Shown here piece after piece: positions 8,234 through 17,245 of a stretch of 64,000 bases of DNA; positions within the stretch are counted from its first letter, which is position 1, and every line of letters starts with the position of its first letter. Made by a program: the position numbers and the translations under genes. This DNA is from Gordonia jinghuaiqii (GTDB lineage Bacteria > Actinomycetota > Actinomycetes > Mycobacteriales > Mycobacteriaceae): positions 868,001 to 932,000 of the forward strand of contig NZ_CP059491.1 of assembly GCF_014041935.1 (NCBI RefSeq), in the 5' to 3' direction. The notes beneath the pieces are model-generated. The model saw nothing but the letters and a program-made list of their open reading frames with translations. It made no database searches and was not told the DNA's origin.

Positions 8234-9067
8234 TCAGTGCTCGGCGAGATCTGCGGCGACGCAGTGATCCCAGATCTCGCGTGCGGCGATCCGGACCGGA
8301 CCGAGTAGCTTGCGATGATCGAGCGCGCCGACCGGACCACAGATGGAGAGACCGGCCAGGTTGCCGTAGACGTGGTCCGCCGGCCCGATCGAGACGCCGA
8401 CGCATCCGATGCCGGCGAAGGCCTCGCCCCGGTCGAACGCCCCGCCGCGATCGCGGATGTGCCCGAGCTCGGTGCTGAGCTGACCGATGTCGGTGATGCT
8501 CAGTGCCGTCCGCCGGACGAGCGAACCGTTGTCCTCCAAGTGGAGTCCGCGCGGTGAGTCGCGGTCGGGCGGCGCATCCTGGTTGGCCAGCATGGCCTTG
8601 CCGAGGGCCGTGACGTGCGCGGGAAGACGTTGCCCCACCGCGGTGGGGGTGGGCCCCGACCGACGCCCGTTCACCTTCGCGAGGTAGACGCAGTCCCCCT
8701 GATCGACGACGCCGAGCTGCACCGTGTAGCCGGTGCGCTGCGCGAAAGCGTGCATCACGGGTCGGGCGCCCTTGAGCAGACGGTTCTGGTTGAGAGCGGC
8801 CTGACCCAGTTCGTACGCCTTCACACCGAGCTCGTAGGTCTGTTCGGGTGACCGCGCGAGCCAGCCCGCACCGGCGAGTTGCTCGAGTAGTCGATGGACC
8901 GACGACCTGGGCAACTTCGTGCGGGCGGTCACCTGGGCCAGGGTCATCGGACCCGAACCGTTGAACGCCTCGAGCACAGTCGACACCCGATCCACGACGG
9001 AGATGGGGGTGTCACCTGTATGTGTCGTCCTCAACTGTCGTGCCCTCCTCGATGTGACACCGGTCAC
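8234..9067 (-). CDS. IclR family transcriptional regulator
   Basis: A 277-aa IclR-type regulator. The N-terminal winged helix-turn-helix spans roughly residues 24-75 and includes MTLAQVTARTKLPRSSVHRLLEQLAGAGWL. The effector-binding domain follows, with GYTVQLGVVDQGDCVYLAKV and SALGKAML-like elements (TALGKAMLAN). GTG is the likely start. The gene is divergent from the Rieske oxygenase operon at 9345 and tandem with the SDR at 7305. A 13-bp near-palindrome recurs in front of both, and of a third gene, making this the best candidate regulator of the accessory catabolic island. The ligand is presumably a pathway intermediate; activation versus repression cannot be told from sequence. Confidence 0.9.
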   Translation of the reverse strand: MTGVTSRRARQLRTTHTGDTPISVVDRVSTVLEAFNGSGPMTLAQVTARTKLPRSSVHRLLEQLAGAGWLARSPEQTYELGVKAYELGQAALNQNRLLKGARPVMHAFAQRTGYTVQLGVVDQGDCVYLAKVNGRRSGPTPTAVGQRLPAHVTALGKAMLANQDAPPDRDSPRGLHLEDNGSLVRRTALSITDIGQLSTELGHIRDRGGAFDRGEAFAGIGCVGVSIGPADHVYGNLAGLSICGPVGALDHRKLLGPVRIAAREIWDHCVAADLAEH

Positions 9068-9236
9068 GATACGCGTACGCGATCAGCCAGATCGCAAACG
9101 CGCGAACATCGACCGTCGCAGAGGACGCGAACTCCTGTCGCCTCGTGCTCCCGCCCAGCGGAACAACCGCACGTCGGGGCCGGCTGTCGTACTGGGTCAG
9201 AAGGGCAGGCGACCGACGGCGGGTTCCGTTCGGCCT

Positions 9237-9249
9237 CCCATTCGGTGGG
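9237..9249. promoter_or_regulatory. 13-bp near-palindrome, copy B (putative IclR operator)
   Basis: CCCATTCGGTGGG, within a slightly longer repeat CTCCCA-TTCGG-TGGGAG (9235-9251). It lies 95 bp upstream of the Rieske oxygenase start at 9345, in the 277-bp region divergent from the IclR gene. No other strong element was recognised in that region. Confidence 0.6.
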
Positions 9250-9344
9250 AGACGGACATCACAGATAACCCGGGCGTTGCCAAGCTGATCACACTGCGGG
9301 ACGGCGACCGAGGTCGCCGGAATCCGATCCGATCAGGAGGCCTG

Positions 9345-10544
9345 ATGAGTTCCACAACCGACATCAAAGACGAAGTCAGGGTCATCGACGCCGGGACGCC
9401 GCCGGAACGATTCGCCCGCGGCTGGCATTGTCTCGGACTGGCGCGCGACTTCGCAGACGGCCGGCCGCATCAGGTGTCCGCGTTCGGTACCGAACTCGTG
9501 GTGTTCGCGGGCGAGGACGGCAAGATCAACGTTCTCGACGCCTTCTGCCGGCACATGGGTGGCAATCTCGCGCTGGGAGAGGTCAAGGGGAATGCCATCG
9601 CCTGCCCGTTCCACGACTGGCGCTGGCGGGGTGACGGCAAATGCGCCGGAATCCCGTACGCCAAGCGCGTCCCCCCGATCGCTCGGACGCGGTCGTGGCA
9701 CGCGTCGGTGGTCAGCGGACAGTTGTTCGTCTGGCACGACCCGGAGAACAAGAAGCCGACAGCCGAACTCGCCATTCCCGAGATCCCGACATACGGCGAC
9801 CCGGGTTGGACGGACTGGGTGTGGAACTCGATCGAGGTCACCGGTTCACACTGCCGCGAGATCGTCGACAACGTCGTGGACATGGCCCACTTCTTTTATG
9901 TCCACTACGGAATGCCGACCTACTTCCGGAACGTGTTCGAGGGCCACACGGCGACGCAGTCGATGCGAACGCGGCCCCGGCCGGATGCGGTGGGAGTCAG
10001 CCAGACCACCAACTACAGCCTCGAAAGTCAGTCGGACGCGACCTATTACGGCCCCTCCTACATGATCGACAAACTGTGGAGCGGCGGCCGCGACCACGAG
10101 GGTGGCCCGAACATCTACCTCATCAACTGCCATTACCCGATCTCGGCGACATCGTTCCGACTCCAATACGGCGTCATGGTCGAGAAGCCTGCCGGACTCG
10201 CCGACGAGCAGGCCGAGCAGATCGCCCAGGCAGTGGCCAAGGGCGTCGCGATCGGCTTCGAGCAGGACGTGCACATCTGGAAGAACAAGTCACGGATCGA
10301 CAACCCGCTGCTCTGCGAGGAGGACGGACCGGTCTACCAGCTCCGCCGCTGGTATGAGCAGTTCTACGTCGACGTCGACGACGTGACCCCGGAGATGGTG
10401 AACCGCTTCGAGTACGAGATCGACACCGAACGCGCGCTGCAGTCGTGGCAGGCGGAGGTCGACGACAACCTCGCCGCCGGGCGCAGCGCCTTCGCGCCGA
10501 ATCTGACGTCGGCCTCGCCCGCGTCCGCCGACTCGGCTTCCTGA
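9345..10544 (+). CDS. KshA-like Rieske non-heme iron oxygenase, oxygenase component
   Basis: A 399-aa terminal oxygenase of the 3-ketosteroid 9-alpha-hydroxylase (KshA) type. The Rieske [2Fe-2S] ligands are Cys68-x-His70 and Cys87-x2-His90 (CRHMGG and CPFHDW). The mononuclear iron site is around CREIVDNVVDMAHFFYVHYG, with His182 and His187; a downstream Asp in QDVHIW is the probable third ligand. The C-terminal YQLRRWYEQFYVD is characteristic of the group. The ATG at 9345 follows AGGAGG (9335-9340); the longer frame opening at 8919 overlaps the IclR gene and is rejected. It needs an external reductase (KshB type), which is not in the window. It is first gene of an operon with HsaA-, HsaC- and BVMO-like enzymes, so a polycyclic substrate related to steroids is likely. 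Confidence 0.9.
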   Translation: MSSTTDIKDEVRVIDAGTPPERFARGWHCLGLARDFADGRPHQVSAFGTELVVFAGEDGKINVLDAFCRHMGGNLALGEVKGNAIACPFHDWRWRGDGKCAGIPYAKRVPPIARTRSWHASVVSGQLFVWHDPENKKPTAELAIPEIPTYGDPGWTDWVWNSIEVTGSHCREIVDNVVDMAHFFYVHYGMPTYFRNVFEGHTATQSMRTRPRPDAVGVSQTTNYSLESQSDATYYGPSYMIDKLWSGGRDHEGGPNIYLINCHYPISATSFRLQYGVMVEKPAGLADEQAEQIAQAVAKGVAIGFEQDVHIWKNKSRIDNPLLCEEDGPVYQLRRWYEQFYVDVDDVTPEMVNRFEYEIDTERALQSWQAEVDDNLAAGRSAFAPNLTSASPASADSAS

Positions 10545-10587
10545 CCGCCGGCGCGCGGTCGACCCGACACCACCCCAGGAGAACCCC

Positions 10588-11772
10588 ATGAGCTACGAAG
10601 TCCTCGACAAGATCGTCGAGACCGCAGATGAATTACGTTCCGGCGCCGAAGAATCGGAGAGCCTCGGGAGGCTGTCCGATGATGTTGCCAAAGGTCTCAA
10701 GCGGTCCGGGATCATCCGACTCCTGCAGCGTAAGAAGTACGACGGGTATGAAGCCCACCCGAGGGAATTCGCCGAGACCGTCATGAAGACGGCGAGCATC
10801 TACGGTTCGGCCGGCTGGGTCGGCGGCATCGTCGGTGTGCACCCCTGGCAGCTGGCCTTTGCCGACCCCAAGGTCCAGGACGAGGTTCTCGGCAGTGACT
10901 CCGACACCTGGCAGGCGTCGCCGTACATGCCCGGCGGCGTCGCGATCCCGGTCGAGGGCGGATACCGCATGTCGGGTCGGTGGCAGTTCTCGTCGGGTAC
11001 CGATCACTGTGACTGGATCTTCCTGGGCGCCATGGTGGGTGGCGACGACGGCAAGCCCATGATGCCCCCGACCGGACTGCACGTGATCCTGCCGCGGTCG
11101 GACTACGAGATCATCGAGGACTCCTGGGACGTGGTCGGTCTGCGCGGCACCGGCAGCAAGGACATCGTGGTGACCGACGCGTTCATCCCGGAGTACCGCG
11201 TGATGAGGTCGCAGGACGTCATCGACGGTGTGGCGGCGAAGGAGTACGGCGTCACCGAGACGCTCTACCGGATGCCGTGGTCGACCATGTTCCCGCTCGG
11301 CATCACCTCGGCGACGATCGGCATCTGCGAGGGTGTACTCGCCGCGGGTGTCGACTACCAGCGGGAACGGGTCGGGGCCGCCGGCACCAGGATCAAGGAC
11401 GACCCGTATGTCCTCCACGCATTGGGGGAAGCGGCATCGGAGATCGACGCGGCGCGGCAGCAACTGCTCAGTAACGTGGACCGCATCTGGGATCTCGTCG
11501 ACGCCGGCGAGGACGTCGACTTCGAGACGCGGGCAACCGCGCGGCGCAACCAGATCCGCTCGGCCTGGCGTGCAGTCCGCGCGGCCGACGAGGTGTTCGA
11601 CCGTTCCGGCGGAAACGCACTGCGCATGGACAACCCGCTCCAGCGGTTCTGGCGCGACGCGCACGCGGGCCTGCACCACGCGATCCACGTCACCAGCACG
11701 CCCTACCACGCGGCCGCGTTGGCCTCGCTCGGCGCCGACGTCCCGGCGGGTCCACTGCGAGTGATGATCTGA
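10588..11772 (+). CDS. HsaA-like flavin-dependent monooxygenase, oxygenase component
   Basis: A 394-aa group D flavin-dependent monooxygenase with the acyl-CoA-dehydrogenase fold, the same length as HsaA, which hydroxylates the phenolic ring of 9,10-secosteroids (3-HSA to 3,4-DHSA). Conserved features include IYGSAGWVGGIVGVHPWQLA, the substrate/flavin loop GRWQFSSGTDHCDWIFLGA, DVVGLRGTGSKDIVV and the terminal LQRFWRDAHAGLHH. Such enzymes take reduced FMN from a separate reductase (HsaB); no reductase lies next to this gene, unlike the second copy at 43316 which has hsaB. It sits between the KshA-like and HsaC-like genes, in pathway order. It is a paralogue of the canonical HsaA in this same window, so a distinct catechol-forming substrate is inferred. 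Confidence 0.9.
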   Translation: MSYEVLDKIVETADELRSGAEESESLGRLSDDVAKGLKRSGIIRLLQRKKYDGYEAHPREFAETVMKTASIYGSAGWVGGIVGVHPWQLAFADPKVQDEVLGSDSDTWQASPYMPGGVAIPVEGGYRMSGRWQFSSGTDHCDWIFLGAMVGGDDGKPMMPPTGLHVILPRSDYEIIEDSWDVVGLRGTGSKDIVVTDAFIPEYRVMRSQDVIDGVAAKEYGVTETLYRMPWSTMFPLGITSATIGICEGVLAAGVDYQRERVGAAGTRIKDDPYVLHALGEAASEIDAARQQLLSNVDRIWDLVDAGEDVDFETRATARRNQIRSAWRAVRAADEVFDRSGGNALRMDNPLQRFWRDAHAGLHHAIHVTSTPYHAAALASLGADVPAGPLRVMI

Positions 11773-11800
11773 GCCGGCGAATCACAGGGAGCACAACGAC

Positions 11801-12742
11801 ATGACAGAGATCAAGGGGCTCGGCTACGTACGGGTTCTGGCCACCGACATGGACCGCTGGCGTGAACTGGGCTACGACGTACTCGGCTTCGCCCCCGGTT
11901 CGGGCCCCGAAGAAGACGCGTTGCATTTCCGGATGGACGAACGGCCGTCGCGGATCACCGTCGAGCGTGCGGACGTCGATCGCGTCAGCGCGGTGGGCTG
12001 GGAGGTCCGTGACCACCTCGCCCTGCGGCGGTTGACGTCCATGTTCGACGCCGAGGGCATCGAACACACGGAGATGCCGCAGGACCTCTGCGATGCGCGC
12101 AGGATCGAAGGCGGTATCTCGCTGAAGGATCCGGGCGGCACACCGCTGGAGATCTTCTACGGGCCCGCTCTCGATCACAGTCCGGTGAACACGAAGTACG
12201 GCCAGAAGTTCGTCACCGGTCAGCAGGGTCTCGGACACGTGGTCATGCCGACCACGAACTTCGACGAGTCCTACCGGTTCTACACCGAGACACTGGGTTT
12301 CCTTCCGCGAGGTGCCTTCCGCATGCCGTCGCCCCCCGGTGTCGGCCCGCTGCGAATCCGGTTCCTCGGTGTCAACCCGCGGCATCACAGCCTGGCGATC
12401 ATGCCGAGTCTCGAAGGTCGCGACCCCGGACTGATCCACGTGATGGTGGAGGTCGACGAGCTCGACGCGGTCGGGCGCGCCTACGACCAGGTGATGGCGC
12501 GCGACTTCCCGGTGTCCTCGACACTCGGCCGCCATACCAACGACAAGATGGTGTCGTTCTACGTCCGCGTGCCGGGCGGCTGGGACATCGAGTACGGCAC
12601 CGGCGGGCAGCTTGTCGACGAAAGTTATTACACCGCAGAGGAAATCACCGCCGACAGCTACTGGGGTCACGAGTGGATGTGGGCCCGTGAGGCGAAAGAG
12701 GCCGCCCGCAAGGCAGCCGAGGACGAGGAAGTGGCATCGTGA
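11801..12742 (+). CDS. HsaC-like extradiol (catechol 2,3-) dioxygenase
   Basis: A 313-aa two-domain type I extradiol dioxygenase. The Fe(II) ligands of the 2-His-1-Glu triad are visible as His146 (GLGHVVM), His213 (GLIHVMVE) and Glu264 (WDIEYG). The second-sphere catalytic residues are His195/196 (NPRHHSL), His245 (GRHTND) and Tyr254. It should open the catechol produced by the upstream HsaA-like enzyme by meta cleavage. Compared with HsaC at 44549 it has a lysine/glutamate-rich C-terminal tail (AREAKEAARKAAEDEE) of about 20 residues. It overlaps the following Baeyer-Villiger monooxygenase gene by 4 bp. Confidence 0.92.
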   Translation: MTEIKGLGYVRVLATDMDRWRELGYDVLGFAPGSGPEEDALHFRMDERPSRITVERADVDRVSAVGWEVRDHLALRRLTSMFDAEGIEHTEMPQDLCDARRIEGGISLKDPGGTPLEIFYGPALDHSPVNTKYGQKFVTGQQGLGHVVMPTTNFDESYRFYTETLGFLPRGAFRMPSPPGVGPLRIRFLGVNPRHHSLAIMPSLEGRDPGLIHVMVEVDELDAVGRAYDQVMARDFPVSSTLGRHTNDKMVSFYVRVPGGWDIEYGTGGQLVDESYYTAEEITADSYWGHEWMWAREAKEAARKAAEDEEVAS

Positions 12743-14340
12743 CGACCAAAGACTCCGACTACGACACCGTGGTGATCGGCGCGGGGCTGTCCGGTCTCTA
12801 CGCGGTGTACAGACTCCGCGCACAGGGGCTGAGCGTCCACGGGTTCGATTCCGCCGAGGGCGTGGGCGGGACCTGGTATCACAACCGCTACCCGGGCGCC
12901 CGCTGCGACGTCGAGAGCATCGATTATTCGTACTCGTTCGACGACGACCTGCAGCAGGAGTGGACCTGGTCGGAACGCTTCGCCACGCAGGCCGAGATCC
13001 TGGCCTACCTCGAACACGTCGCCGACCGGTTCGACCTGCGCAAGCACTATGACTTCCTGACCCGGGTCACCTCCACCGTCTACGACGAGAACACCGCACG
13101 GTGGACGATCTCCACCGACACCGGGGTCACCACGACGACCCGCTTCGTCGTGATGGCAACCGGTGTCCTGTCGGCAACCAACCGCCCCGACATCCCGGGC
13201 CTCGACCTCTTCGAGGGGGAGAACTACCACACCGGTGAATGGCCGCACGACGAAGTCGATTTCGCAGGTAAGCGCGTCGGCGTCATCGGCACCGGATCGT
13301 CGGGTATCCAGTCGATCCCGGTGATCGCGGAGACCGCGCAACAGGTCGTGGTATTCCAGCGCAGCCCGAACTACTCGATCCCGGCCGGCAACCGGCCACT
13401 CACCGACGAATCGATCGCCGAGGTGAAGGCGAATTACGCCGAGCGCAGGCGTCTCTCGCGGGAGAGCGGTGGCGGTACCCCGAACTCCCCGTACCCGAAG
13501 AGCGCTCTGGAGGTGGACGAAGCCGAGCGCAAGCGCGTGTACGACGAGTGGTGGCACCGCGGCGGTTATCTGTTCGCCAAGGCGTTCCCCGACCAGACGA
13601 CCAGCCTCGAGGCCAACGACACCGCACGTGAGTATGTCGAGGCGAAGATCCGGGAGATCGTGAAGGACCCGGCGGTCGCCGACATTCTCATCCCGACCGA
13701 TCACCCGATCGGAACCAAGCGGATCGTCACCGACAGTGGCTACTTCGAGACGTTCAACCGCGACAACGTGACCTTGGTGAACCTGCGCGCCACCCCGATC
13801 GAGGAGATCACGCCGCGCGGTGTGCGAACCACCGAGCAGGAGTACCCGCTCGACATGCTGGTCTTCGCCACCGGATTCGACGCGATGACCGGTTCCTTGT
13901 CCCGTATCGACATCCGTGGTCGGGGTGGACGGACGATGGCCGAGGAGTGGTCGGCCGGCCCGCGCACCTACATCGGGCTCGCCGTCAACGGGTTTCCGAA
14001 CATGTTCTTCGTGACCGGAGCCGGAAGCCCGAGCGTGCTCGCCAACATGGTGCTCGGCGCCGAGCAGCACATCGACTGGATAGCAGCGTGTATCGCCCAT
14101 GTCGACGCGCACAACGCGGCGGCGATCGAGGCGGAGAAGGAAGCCGTCGACGCCTGGGTCGCCGAATGCAACGCCAAGGCTGCCGGAACACTCTTCCCCA
14201 CCGCGAACTCGTGGTACATGGGCGCGAACATCGAGGGAAAGCCGCGTGTGTTCATGCCTTACATCGGCGGATTCGGCAACTACGGGAAGATCTGCGCGGA
14301 GGTGGCCGAGGCCGGCTACAAGGGATTCGTGATCTCGTGA
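12739..14340 (+). CDS. Baeyer-Villiger monooxygenase (type I, FAD/NADPH)
   Basis: A 533-aa flavoprotein monooxygenase that inserts oxygen next to a ketone to give an ester or lactone. It has both Rossmann motifs (GAGLSG at residues 14-19 and GTGSSG near 184-189). Between them is the BVMO fingerprint FxGxxxHTxxWP as FEGENYHTGEWP, residues 158-169. The ExxGGTW(Y) segment GVGGTWYHNRYPGARCD is also present. The ATG overlaps the dioxygenase stop by 4 bp. An HSL-type esterase follows 20 bp downstream, which would hydrolyse the ester or lactone product. Substrate possibilities include a cyclic ketone or a 17- or 20-keto group; sequence alone does not decide. Confidence 0.92.
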   Translation: MTTKDSDYDTVVIGAGLSGLYAVYRLRAQGLSVHGFDSAEGVGGTWYHNRYPGARCDVESIDYSYSFDDDLQQEWTWSERFATQAEILAYLEHVADRFDLRKHYDFLTRVTSTVYDENTARWTISTDTGVTTTTRFVVMATGVLSATNRPDIPGLDLFEGENYHTGEWPHDEVDFAGKRVGVIGTGSSGIQSIPVIAETAQQVVVFQRSPNYSIPAGNRPLTDESIAEVKANYAERRRLSRESGGGTPNSPYPKSALEVDEAERKRVYDEWWHRGGYLFAKAFPDQTTSLEANDTAREYVEAKIREIVKDPAVADILIPTDHPIGTKRIVTDSGYFETFNRDNVTLVNLRATPIEEITPRGVRTTEQEYPLDMLVFATGFDAMTGSLSRIDIRGRGGRTMAEEWSAGPRTYIGLAVNGFPNMFFVTGAGSPSVLANMVLGAEQHIDWIAACIAHVDAHNAAAIEAEKEAVDAWVAECNAKAAGTLFPTANSWYMGANIEGKPRVFMPYIGGFGNYGKICAEVAEAGYKGFVIS

Positions 14341-14360
14341 GACGGGAAGACGATGACACC

Positions 14361-15332
14361 ATGAGCGGACGCAGAGAGGATCTGCACCCCGACGTCGAGG
14401 CGATGCTGTCCGCGCTCGAGGCCGGCTTCCCCGACGTGACGCAGCACGATGCCGCCGAACTCCGCGAGATCATCGTGTCCAGGCGGGCGCCGCTGTCGCG
14501 ACAACCCGACATGGCGCTCGCTCGTGACATCGCGATAGACGGCCCCGGTGGCCGTCTCGGATTACGGATCTTCGTCCCGCACAGTCGTTCCGACGAGTCC
14601 GATGCTCAGCTCCGGCAGAACGCCCTGCCCGTCGTGGTGTTCGCGCACGGCGGTGGCTTCGTCTTCTGCGATCTCGACAGCCATGACGAATTCTGCCGGA
14701 CGATGGCGGCCGAGGTCGGCGTCGTCGTGGTGTCGGTCGACTATCGCCTGGCGCCGGAGAATCCCGCGCCGGCGGCGATGGAGGACATGTACCGGGCGGT
14801 CTGCTGGACGGCGGAGAACATCGCCGGGTACGGGGGCGACCCCGCTCGGATCGCCGTCGCAGGCGACAGCGCCGGCGGCAACCTGGCCGCGACCACCAGT
14901 ATCGCCGCGCGCGACCGCGGCGGACCGGCGATCGCGGCCCAGGTCCTGCTCTACCCGGTCATCGACGACGACCTCGACACCGAGTCGTACCGTCGTTACG
15001 GAGTCGGTTACTACAACACCACGAAGGCGATGCGCTGGTACTGGGAGCAGTACGCGCCGCAGGGGCGTGACAGCGCGCTGATCATCCCGACCCGTGCGTC
15101 TTCGCTGTCCGGTCTGCCGGCGGCGGTGGTGGCCACCGCCGAACTCGATCCTCCCTGTTCGGCGGGGGAGGACTATGCACATCGACTGCGCGAGGCCGGG
15201 ATTCCGGTGATCGAGCACCGCTTCGACGGACTGTTCCACGGGTTCTTGACCTTTCCGCAGTTGTCGTTGACACCGCCTGCGCGGGAGAAGGTCTGGCAGA
15301 TGATGCGGGATGTCCTGGCCCCGGAGCCGTGA
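14361..15332 (+). CDS. Alpha/beta hydrolase, HSL (hormone-sensitive lipase) family esterase
   Basis: A 323-aa esterase of family IV. The oxyanion-hole motif is HGGG (residues 96-99), the nucleophile Ser170 is in GDSAGG, and the triad is probably completed by Asp263 (ELDPP) and His293 (LFHGF). DYRLAPE, a hallmark of the family, is present. The ATG at 14361 is chosen because the sequence from there matches HSL length; the frame is open upstream within the BVMO gene only. Placed directly after the BVMO it is the natural candidate to hydrolyse the Baeyer-Villiger product. This BVMO-esterase pairing is known from cyclic ketone and progesterone degradation; its use here is inferred. Confidence 0.9.
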   Translation: MSGRREDLHPDVEAMLSALEAGFPDVTQHDAAELREIIVSRRAPLSRQPDMALARDIAIDGPGGRLGLRIFVPHSRSDESDAQLRQNALPVVVFAHGGGFVFCDLDSHDEFCRTMAAEVGVVVVSVDYRLAPENPAPAAMEDMYRAVCWTAENIAGYGGDPARIAVAGDSAGGNLAATTSIAARDRGGPAIAAQVLLYPVIDDDLDTESYRRYGVGYYNTTKAMRWYWEQYAPQGRDSALIIPTRASSLSGLPAAVVATAELDPPCSAGEDYAHRLREAGIPVIEHRFDGLFHGFLTFPQLSLTPPAREKVWQMMRDVLAPEP

Positions 15333-15340
15333 ATCCACCT

Positions 15341-15353
15341 CCCATTGAGTGGG
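15341..15353. promoter_or_regulatory. 13-bp near-palindrome, copy C (putative IclR operator)
   Basis: CCCATTGAGTGGG, starting 9 bp after the esterase stop and 82 bp upstream of the SDR start at 15436. It matches the copies at 8195 and 9237 and suggests an internal promoter for the second half of the island. Confidence 0.55.
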
Positions 15354-15435
15354 CCGGTGCGGCCCGATGCCGCAGCCGACGGCCGAGCATGGGGCGAGAT
15401 GTGAAGCCGAACAACGAGAATGCGCAGAGGTGGTC

Positions 15436-16338
15436 ATGACAGAACAGGTGGCGGGCCGTCGGTTGACGGGCAAGGTCGCCCTGGTCACCGGCAGCAGTCG
15501 CGGCATCGGTCGGGGGATCGCCCGCCGGCTGGCGTCGGAGGGTGCGACGGTGGTCGTCACGGCACGGTCGGCGAAGCCGTCACCGTCGGTGCGCAACGGG
15601 GAGACCCAGGTGCTGTCGGGAACACTGACCGAGACTGTCCAGGCGATCGAGGAGGACGGCGGTACCGCTGTCGCGATCCCGGCCGACCTGGAGAACCCGG
15701 TCGACCGCGACGGCCTCGTCGACGCCGTGGTCGAGGCGGCCGGCGGCATCGACATCCTGGTGAACAACGCGGGATTCGCCGACTACAGCAGCATCGAGAA
15801 CATGAGCGAGGCGACCTTCGACCGCACCGTCGAGCACTATCTGAAGGTTCCGTTCCTGCTGTCGCAGAGTGCGATACCGCATATGCGCAAGAGCGGAGCG
15901 GGGTGGATCGTCAACATCGGGTCCTCGACCGGGATGAGCCCGATCCGACCCTTCCGTGAGTACAACAAGACCTCCGGCGACGTCATCTACGCCGCCACCA
16001 AGGCGGCGCAGCACCGGTTCACCCAGGGTCTGGCAGCGGAACTCCTCGACGACAACATCGCGGTCAACGCCGTCGGTCCGTCGACCGCCATCAGGACTCC
16101 CGGGGCGGCGGCGCTGCTGCCCGAGGGCTACGAGACCGAACCCGTCGAATACCTCGCCCAGACCGTCCTGGAGATGTGCACCGAACCGGCCGCGGAGCGA
16201 ACCGGCTTGATCGCATTCAGTCTCCACTACCCGTGGGCGACCGAGACCACCGTCCGCACGCTGGACGGCCGCGGCGAGTTGCCGCGCCGGGAGCCGCCGT
16301 CATGGAGTAATCCCAACATCCGCCCGACCGGGCTCTGA
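15436..16338 (+). CDS. SDR family oxidoreductase (300 aa)
   Basis: A 300-aa SDR with TGSSRGIGRGIA as cofactor motif, IDILVNNAGFADY, catalytic serine in NIGSSTGMS and the active-site YAATK. Compared with typical 250-aa SDRs it has an insertion after the first Rossmann turn (KPSPSVRNGETQVLSG, about residues 45-60) and a C-terminal extension rich in Pro/Arg (RREPPSWSNPNIRPTGL). This longer form is common among actinobacterial SDRs of unknown substrate. The ATG at 15436 is the first in-frame start with a plausible Shine-Dalgarno (AGAGG). It begins a coupled run of genes extending to 21196 and is preceded by the third 13-bp operator-like site. Confidence 0.88.
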   Translation: MTEQVAGRRLTGKVALVTGSSRGIGRGIARRLASEGATVVVTARSAKPSPSVRNGETQVLSGTLTETVQAIEEDGGTAVAIPADLENPVDRDGLVDAVVEAAGGIDILVNNAGFADYSSIENMSEATFDRTVEHYLKVPFLLSQSAIPHMRKSGAGWIVNIGSSTGMSPIRPFREYNKTSGDVIYAATKAAQHRFTQGLAAELLDDNIAVNAVGPSTAIRTPGAAALLPEGYETEPVEYLAQTVLEMCTEPAAERTGLIAFSLHYPWATETTVRTLDGRGELPRREPPSWSNPNIRPTGL

Positions 16339-16360
16339 CGCCCGAGGAGTGAGCACGACG

Positions 16361-17245
16361 ATGGGCGCTGTTGCGCAACAGAGGTTCTCTACGGGTACGG
16401 CGGTGGTCACCGGTGCGGCTGCGGGCATCGGTGAGGGACTTGCCCGCCGGTTGGCATCTCTCGGGATGACGGTTGTGGTCGCCGACATCGATGCCGATCG
16501 CGCGGTCTCGGTGGCCGCCGACATCTCCGCCTGCGGTGGACATGCCGAAGGGCGCGGCGTCGACGTCAGTCGCCCCGACGAGGTCGAGGCACTGGCCGAG
16601 TCGGTGTTCGATCGATACGGCAGCGTCGAACTGCTCATCAACAACGCGGGGATCGAATCAGCCGGTCTGCTCTGGGAGATCGACGACGCCCGGTGGCGAC
16701 GCCTCATGCAGATCAACGTCGACGGGGTGTTCTACTGCCTCCGATCGTTCGTGCCACGGATGATCGCGGCGGGATCGCACGCGTGCATCGCCAACATGTC
16801 CTCGGTCGGCGGTCTCAACGCGGTCGCGGTGCAGGCGCCCTACATCGTGAGCAAGCACGCAGTGCTCGCGATGACCGAGTGTCTCCACCAGGATCTGTCG
16901 ATCGTCGGTGCCCCGATCCAGGTCAGCGCGATCATCCCGCACTCGGTCCGCAGTCAGATCTTCCTCGCCGCCCAACGGGAGGCGCCGACCGACAACCCGA
17001 CCGCCAATGCGGTCTTCGCCGCCATGCAACGCGACAACGCGACCACGGGTCTCGATCCCCTCGATGCTGCCGAGCACATGCTCGAGCAGATCGCGAAGGG
17101 CGAGTTCTGGATTCACTCCGACGACGAGATGTGCACGGCCGCCGCGCGTCGTCGTGGCCGTCAGCTCCTCGACCTCCTCCCGCCATCAGATCCACGAGAC
17201 ATGCTCACCCGGATGGGTGTGCCGTTCCCGGAAGGCAATCCATGA
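16361..17245 (+). CDS. SDR family oxidoreductase (294 aa)
   Basis: A 294-aa SDR with TGAAAGIGEGLARRL, a DID acidic cofactor turn (VVVADIDADRA) suggesting NAD(H), NNAGIES, catalytic serine in NMSSVGG and YIVSK. The ATG at 16361 is preferred over an in-frame GTG at 16349 because GAGGAG (16344-16349) would serve as its ribosome-binding site at about 11 bp. The stop overlaps the ATG of the second BVMO (ATGA), so both are co-translated. Likely an alcohol dehydrogenase producing the ketone for the BVMO, by context only. Confidence 0.88.
   Translation: MGAVAQQRFSTGTAVVTGAAAGIGEGLARRLASLGMTVVVADIDADRAVSVAADISACGGHAEGRGVDVSRPDEVEALAESVFDRYGSVELLINNAGIESAGLLWEIDDARWRRLMQINVDGVFYCLRSFVPRMIAAGSHACIANMSSVGGLNAVAVQAPYIVSKHAVLAMTECLHQDLSIVGAPIQVSAIIPHSVRSQIFLAAQREAPTDNPTANAVFAAMQRDNATTGLDPLDAAEHMLEQIAKGEFWIHSDDEMCTAAARRRGRQLLDLLPPSDPRDMLTRMGVPFPEGNP

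Noticed and set aside
8919..9344. N-terminal extension of the KshA-like protein
   Set aside because: It runs antisense through the IclR gene and has no Rieske homology; AGGAGG before the ATG at 9345 marks the true start.
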